A stretch of DNA of 64,000 nucleotides, taken from NCBI RefSeq assembly GCF_023822065.1, contig NZ_CP084931.1:310001-374000 (forward strand), given 5' to 3'. Under the pieces are notes generated by a model, which was not told the DNA's origin, ran no database searches, and saw nothing but the letters and a program-made list of their open reading frames with translations. Shown here one piece after another: positions 61,678-64,000 of the stretch (its first letter is position 1; each line of letters opens with the position of its first letter). This DNA comes from Sphingomonas morindae (GTDB taxonomy: Bacteria > Pseudomonadota > Alphaproteobacteria > Sphingomonadales > Sphingomonadaceae). A program made the position numbers and the translations under genes.

Positions 61678-64000
61678 TCACAGCGCGGCGAGGCTCGCGG
61701 CGAGATCGGCGTTGCGGAACGGCTTGGTCAGCCGCGGCAGATCGGCCTCGATGCCATCGGCCTCGGCATAGCCGGAGATGATCAGCACCGGCAGCGCCGG
61801 CCGTTCCGCGCGCAGCGTCCGCGCCAGCTCGGCGCCGCTCATCCCCGGCATGAGATGGTCGGTCAGCAGCAGGTCGGGCGCGAGGCCTTCGCGGATCATG
61901 CGCAGCGCCGCATCGGCGGACTCGGCCTCGATCACCTGATAGCCGAGGTCGAGCAGCATGTCGGCGGTGCTCATGCGGACGAGCGGCTCGTCATCCACCA
62001 GCAGCGCGGTCCCGCGCGCCGCGCCGCTGGTCACGTCCGCCGCGCGCCGGGGCTCGTCGGCGGCGGCGGTGGGGCTGATCGGCAGCCAGAGCGCGATCCG
62101 CGTGCCCGTGCCGGGCGCGCTGCTGATCGTCAGCGCGCCGCCCAGCTGCGCCATCAGCCCGTGCACCATCGACAGGCCGAGCCCGGTGCCCTGGCCCACG
62201 CCCTTGGTGGAGAAGAAGGGCTCGACCGCGCGCCGCCGCGTCGCCTCGTCCATGCCGGCTCCGGTATCGGCGACTTCGACACGGAGATAGCGCCCCGCCG
62301 GGACCGGCGCCGCCGCGCCCGCCGCCACCGTTTCGCGATGCGCGGCGATGGTGAGCATGCCGCCCTGAGGCATGGCGTCGCGCGCGTTCACGGCAAGGTT
62401 GAGCAGGGCCATTTCGAGCTGATGGGCATCGGCCATGGCGGGCGGCAGATCGGCCCCCAGCACCATCCGCAGCTGGATGGTGGGCCCCAGCGTGGAGCGC
62501 AGCAGCGCCGCGAGATTGTCGATCAGCCGGCCGACATCCACCGCCGTCGGCTGCAGCGGCTGGCGCCGCGCGAAGGCGAGCAGCCGCTGCACCAGCGTCT
62601 TGGCGCGCTCGGCCGATTGCAGCGCCGCGTCGATCAGCCGGCGCTCGCGCGCGCCGCCCAGATCCTTGCGCACCAGCATATCGAGCGAGCCGATGATCGG
62701 CGTGAGAAGATTGTTGAAATCATGCGCGACGCCACCGGTCAGCTGGCCCATCGCCTCCATCTTCTGGCTTTGCCGCAGCGCCTCCTGCGCGGCCTCCAGC
62801 TCGGCCTGGGCGGCCATTCTGTCGGTGATGTCGCTGGCCTGGTGAAAGGCGCCGATCACCGCGCCGGCTTCGTCGCGCAACGGAGTGTAGCTGATCTCCC
62901 AGAGCGGCATGTCCTGGTCGGCGCGCCCGAAGCGCGCCACCGCGGTAAAAGCCTCGCCCGCCAGCGCGCGCGCCATCAGCGCCCGCATCTGCGCGCGCTG
63001 CGTGTCGGCGAAGAGATCGGGAAAGACATCGCCGATCCGGGTCTCGAAGCCATGGACCCGCTCGAACTCGGCATTGTGCGCGCGGTTGAAGGCGATCAGC
63101 CGATAATCGGTGTCGAAGGCGCAGATCGGCGCCGCCGTCGCCTCGACGATCTCGTGGAAGCGGCGCAGCTCGGCGGTGCGCGCGATCACCTGCTGCTCCA
63201 GCGTGTCCTTCATCTCGCGGAGCCGCTGCTCGGCGCGCGCCCGCTCCACCGCCACCTTGACGCGCTCGCCCACCTCCTGGATCAGGCTCTCCTCGGCCGG
63301 GGTCCAGAGCCGCGGCCCGGCATTCTGCACCGCCAGCAGCCCCACCCAGCGCGCTTCCTGGAACAGCACGACATCCACGAAGGCGCCGACCTGGCGCGCC
63401 GTCAGCCCCGCCCGCGCCTCGGCGCTCAGCCGCGGATCGCCGCCGACATCCTGCACCACCACCGGCCGCCCGGCCTCATAGGCGCGCAGCAGATCGGGGC
63501 CGAAGGAGGTCAGCGAATGGACGCCGACGATCGAATCCACGCCGCGCGCATGGTCGCTCTCCACCGTCATCACCCCCTCGGCGATCTCGGCATAGAAGAC
63601 GCGGCTGGCATTAAGCCACGCCCCCACGCGCTCGGCGGTGAGCGCCATGATCTCGGCCGGGGTGGCGAGCCCGCGCAGCGCGTCCGACAGGGCGAGCAGA
63701 AAGGCCGTGCGCCGGCTGGCGGTGACGCGCTCCGTCGTTTCGGTGAGGATGCCGAGCACGCCCACCGGCGCGCCGGTCTCGTCGGGCACGGGCGAGAAAT
63801 CGAGATCGAGCCACACCGGCACGGGCCGGCCATTGCGGATCAGCACCCGCTCCTGATCGCGCAGGCGCAGCGTGCCGCCGGCCAGCCCGGTCGCCAGCAC
63901 CTCATCGACAAAGCCGCGCGCCTCGGGCCAGGCGTCGCGCAACGGCCGACCCAGCGGCGCCGCGTCGCGATCGCCGGCAAAGCCGATATAGGCGTCGTTG
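61678..64000 (-). CDS. Hybrid sensor histidine kinase (5' end outside window)
   Basis: The 773 visible residues run off the right edge; the frame is open to base 63999 (NDAYIGFAG start), so the true start lies beyond. Domains in order: PAS-like (visible 1-75), GAF-like (about 90-240), PAS (about 250-370), HisKA with H in GGVAHDFNNLL, ATPase domain (NLAVNARDAM; DTGAGMD; GTGLGLSMV) and a C-terminal receiver (LLVDDEPLVRMSTAD; LLLTDHLMPGMSG). No membrane helix is seen, so it is probably cytosolic. It resembles LOV/PAS hybrid kinases; a cognate output gene is not in view. Confidence 0.9.
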   Translation of the reverse strand, partial: NDAYIGFAGDRDAAPLGRPLRDAWPEARGFVDEVLATGLAGGTLRLRDQERVLIRNGRPVPVWLDLDFSPVPDETGAPVGVLGILTETTERVTASRRTAFLLALSDALRGLATPAEIMALTAERVGAWLNASRVFYAEIAEGVMTVESDHARGVDSIVGVHSLTSFGPDLLRAYEAGRPVVVQDVGGDPRLSAEARAGLTARQVGAFVDVVLFQEARWVGLLAVQNAGPRLWTPAEESLIQEVGERVKVAVERARAEQRLREMKDTLEQQVIARTAELRRFHEIVEATAAPICAFDTDYRLIAFNRAHNAEFERVHGFETRIGDVFPDLFADTQRAQMRALMARALAGEAFTAVARFGRADQDMPLWEISYTPLRDEAGAVIGAFHQASDITDRMAAQAELEAAQEALRQSQKMEAMGQLTGGVAHDFNNLLTPIIGSLDMLVRKDLGGARERRLIDAALQSAERAKTLVQRLLAFARRQPLQPTAVDVGRLIDNLAALLRSTLGPTIQLRMVLGADLPPAMADAHQLEMALLNLAVNARDAMPQGGMLTIAAHRETVAAGAAAPVPAGRYLRVEVADTGAGMDEATRRRAVEPFFSTKGVGQGTGLGLSMVHGLMAQLGGALTISSAPGTGTRIALWLPISPTAAADEPRRAADVTSGAARGTALLVDDEPLVRMSTADMLLDLGYQVIEAESADAALRMIREGLAPDLLLTDHLMPGMSGAELARTLRAERPALPVLIISGYAEADGIEADLPRLTKPFRNADLAASLAAL

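Noticed and set aside
1-64000. CRISPR arrays, tRNA or rRNA genes, insertion sequences, integrase/attachment sites
   Set aside because: No regularly spaced repeats, no tRNA-like T-arm in a plausible cloverleaf, no rRNA-like conserved stretch and no transposase or integrase motif was seen. A covariance-model scan would be needed to be certain.

Overview
The window is GC-rich, tightly packed alphaproteobacterial DNA. It most resembles the chromosome of a sphingomonad (Sphingomonas or a relative). The reasons are the TonB receptor style, FixJ-type two-component genes, an EF-hand/ECF-sigma/anti-sigma/sensor quartet, a GCG_CRPN peptide, an orphan chemoreceptor and many short-chain dehydrogenases (SDRs) paired with LysR or TetR regulators. 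No rRNA, tRNA, CRISPR array, intact insertion sequence or phage gene is visible. All assignments come from reading sequence motifs; no database search was run.

Layout. 0.5-8.5 kb: a FixJ-type response regulator and its histidine kinase diverge from a heavy-metal type RND efflux operon (lipoprotein adaptor, CzcA-like pump, NodT-type outer membrane factor). The operon ends in a small secreted-protein gene broken by a perfect 16-bp tandem duplication. 8.9-12.7 kb: an epoxide hydrolase and a divergent LysR, then a graveyard of three abutting gene remnants (HWE histidine kinase, SDR, ATP-binding regulator). 12.7-14.3 kb: an ABC-F ATPase. 14.6-22.9 kb: an organosulfur scavenging locus. Binding protein, permease and ATPase form a TauD-type dioxygenase operon joined by four-base overlaps, with an aldo/keto reductase at its head. 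Divergent to it lie a TonB receptor and an SsuD-type monooxygenase. 23-29 kb: TehA, a PNPOx-like protein, LysR, small proteins, an Asp-nucleophile alpha/beta hydrolase and a DUF1330 gene with an in-frame stop.

28.8-45.5 kb is an accessory catabolic region. SDRs, alpha/beta hydrolases, a GST, an alcohol dehydrogenase and an LLM flavin oxidoreductase alternate with five LysR, two TetR and one AraC regulators, mostly as divergent regulator/enzyme pairs. Convincing operator-like repeats sit in three of the divergent gaps. Seven intact LysR genes lie between 10 and 43.4 kb.

45.5-64 kb: a GH130 phosphorylase-like protein, a GCG_CRPN peptide, an EF-hand protein, an ECF sigma factor with a coupled membrane protein and CnrX-like sensor, SDR/ArsR, a DUF885 metallopeptidase-like protein, a Na+/H+ antiporter, an SDR, a LacI regulator, a methyl-accepting chemotaxis protein, a DEDD exonuclease, a spore-photolyase-like radical SAM protein coupled to a coiled-coil protein, a MarC protein, and a hybrid histidine kinase cut by the window end.

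How the genes work together: the best supported functional units are the metal-efflux operon with its two-component system, the organosulfur import-and-desulfonation locus, and the envelope-stress style sigma cassette. The 28-45 kb region reads as a collection of small inducible detoxification or degradation units rather than one pathway.
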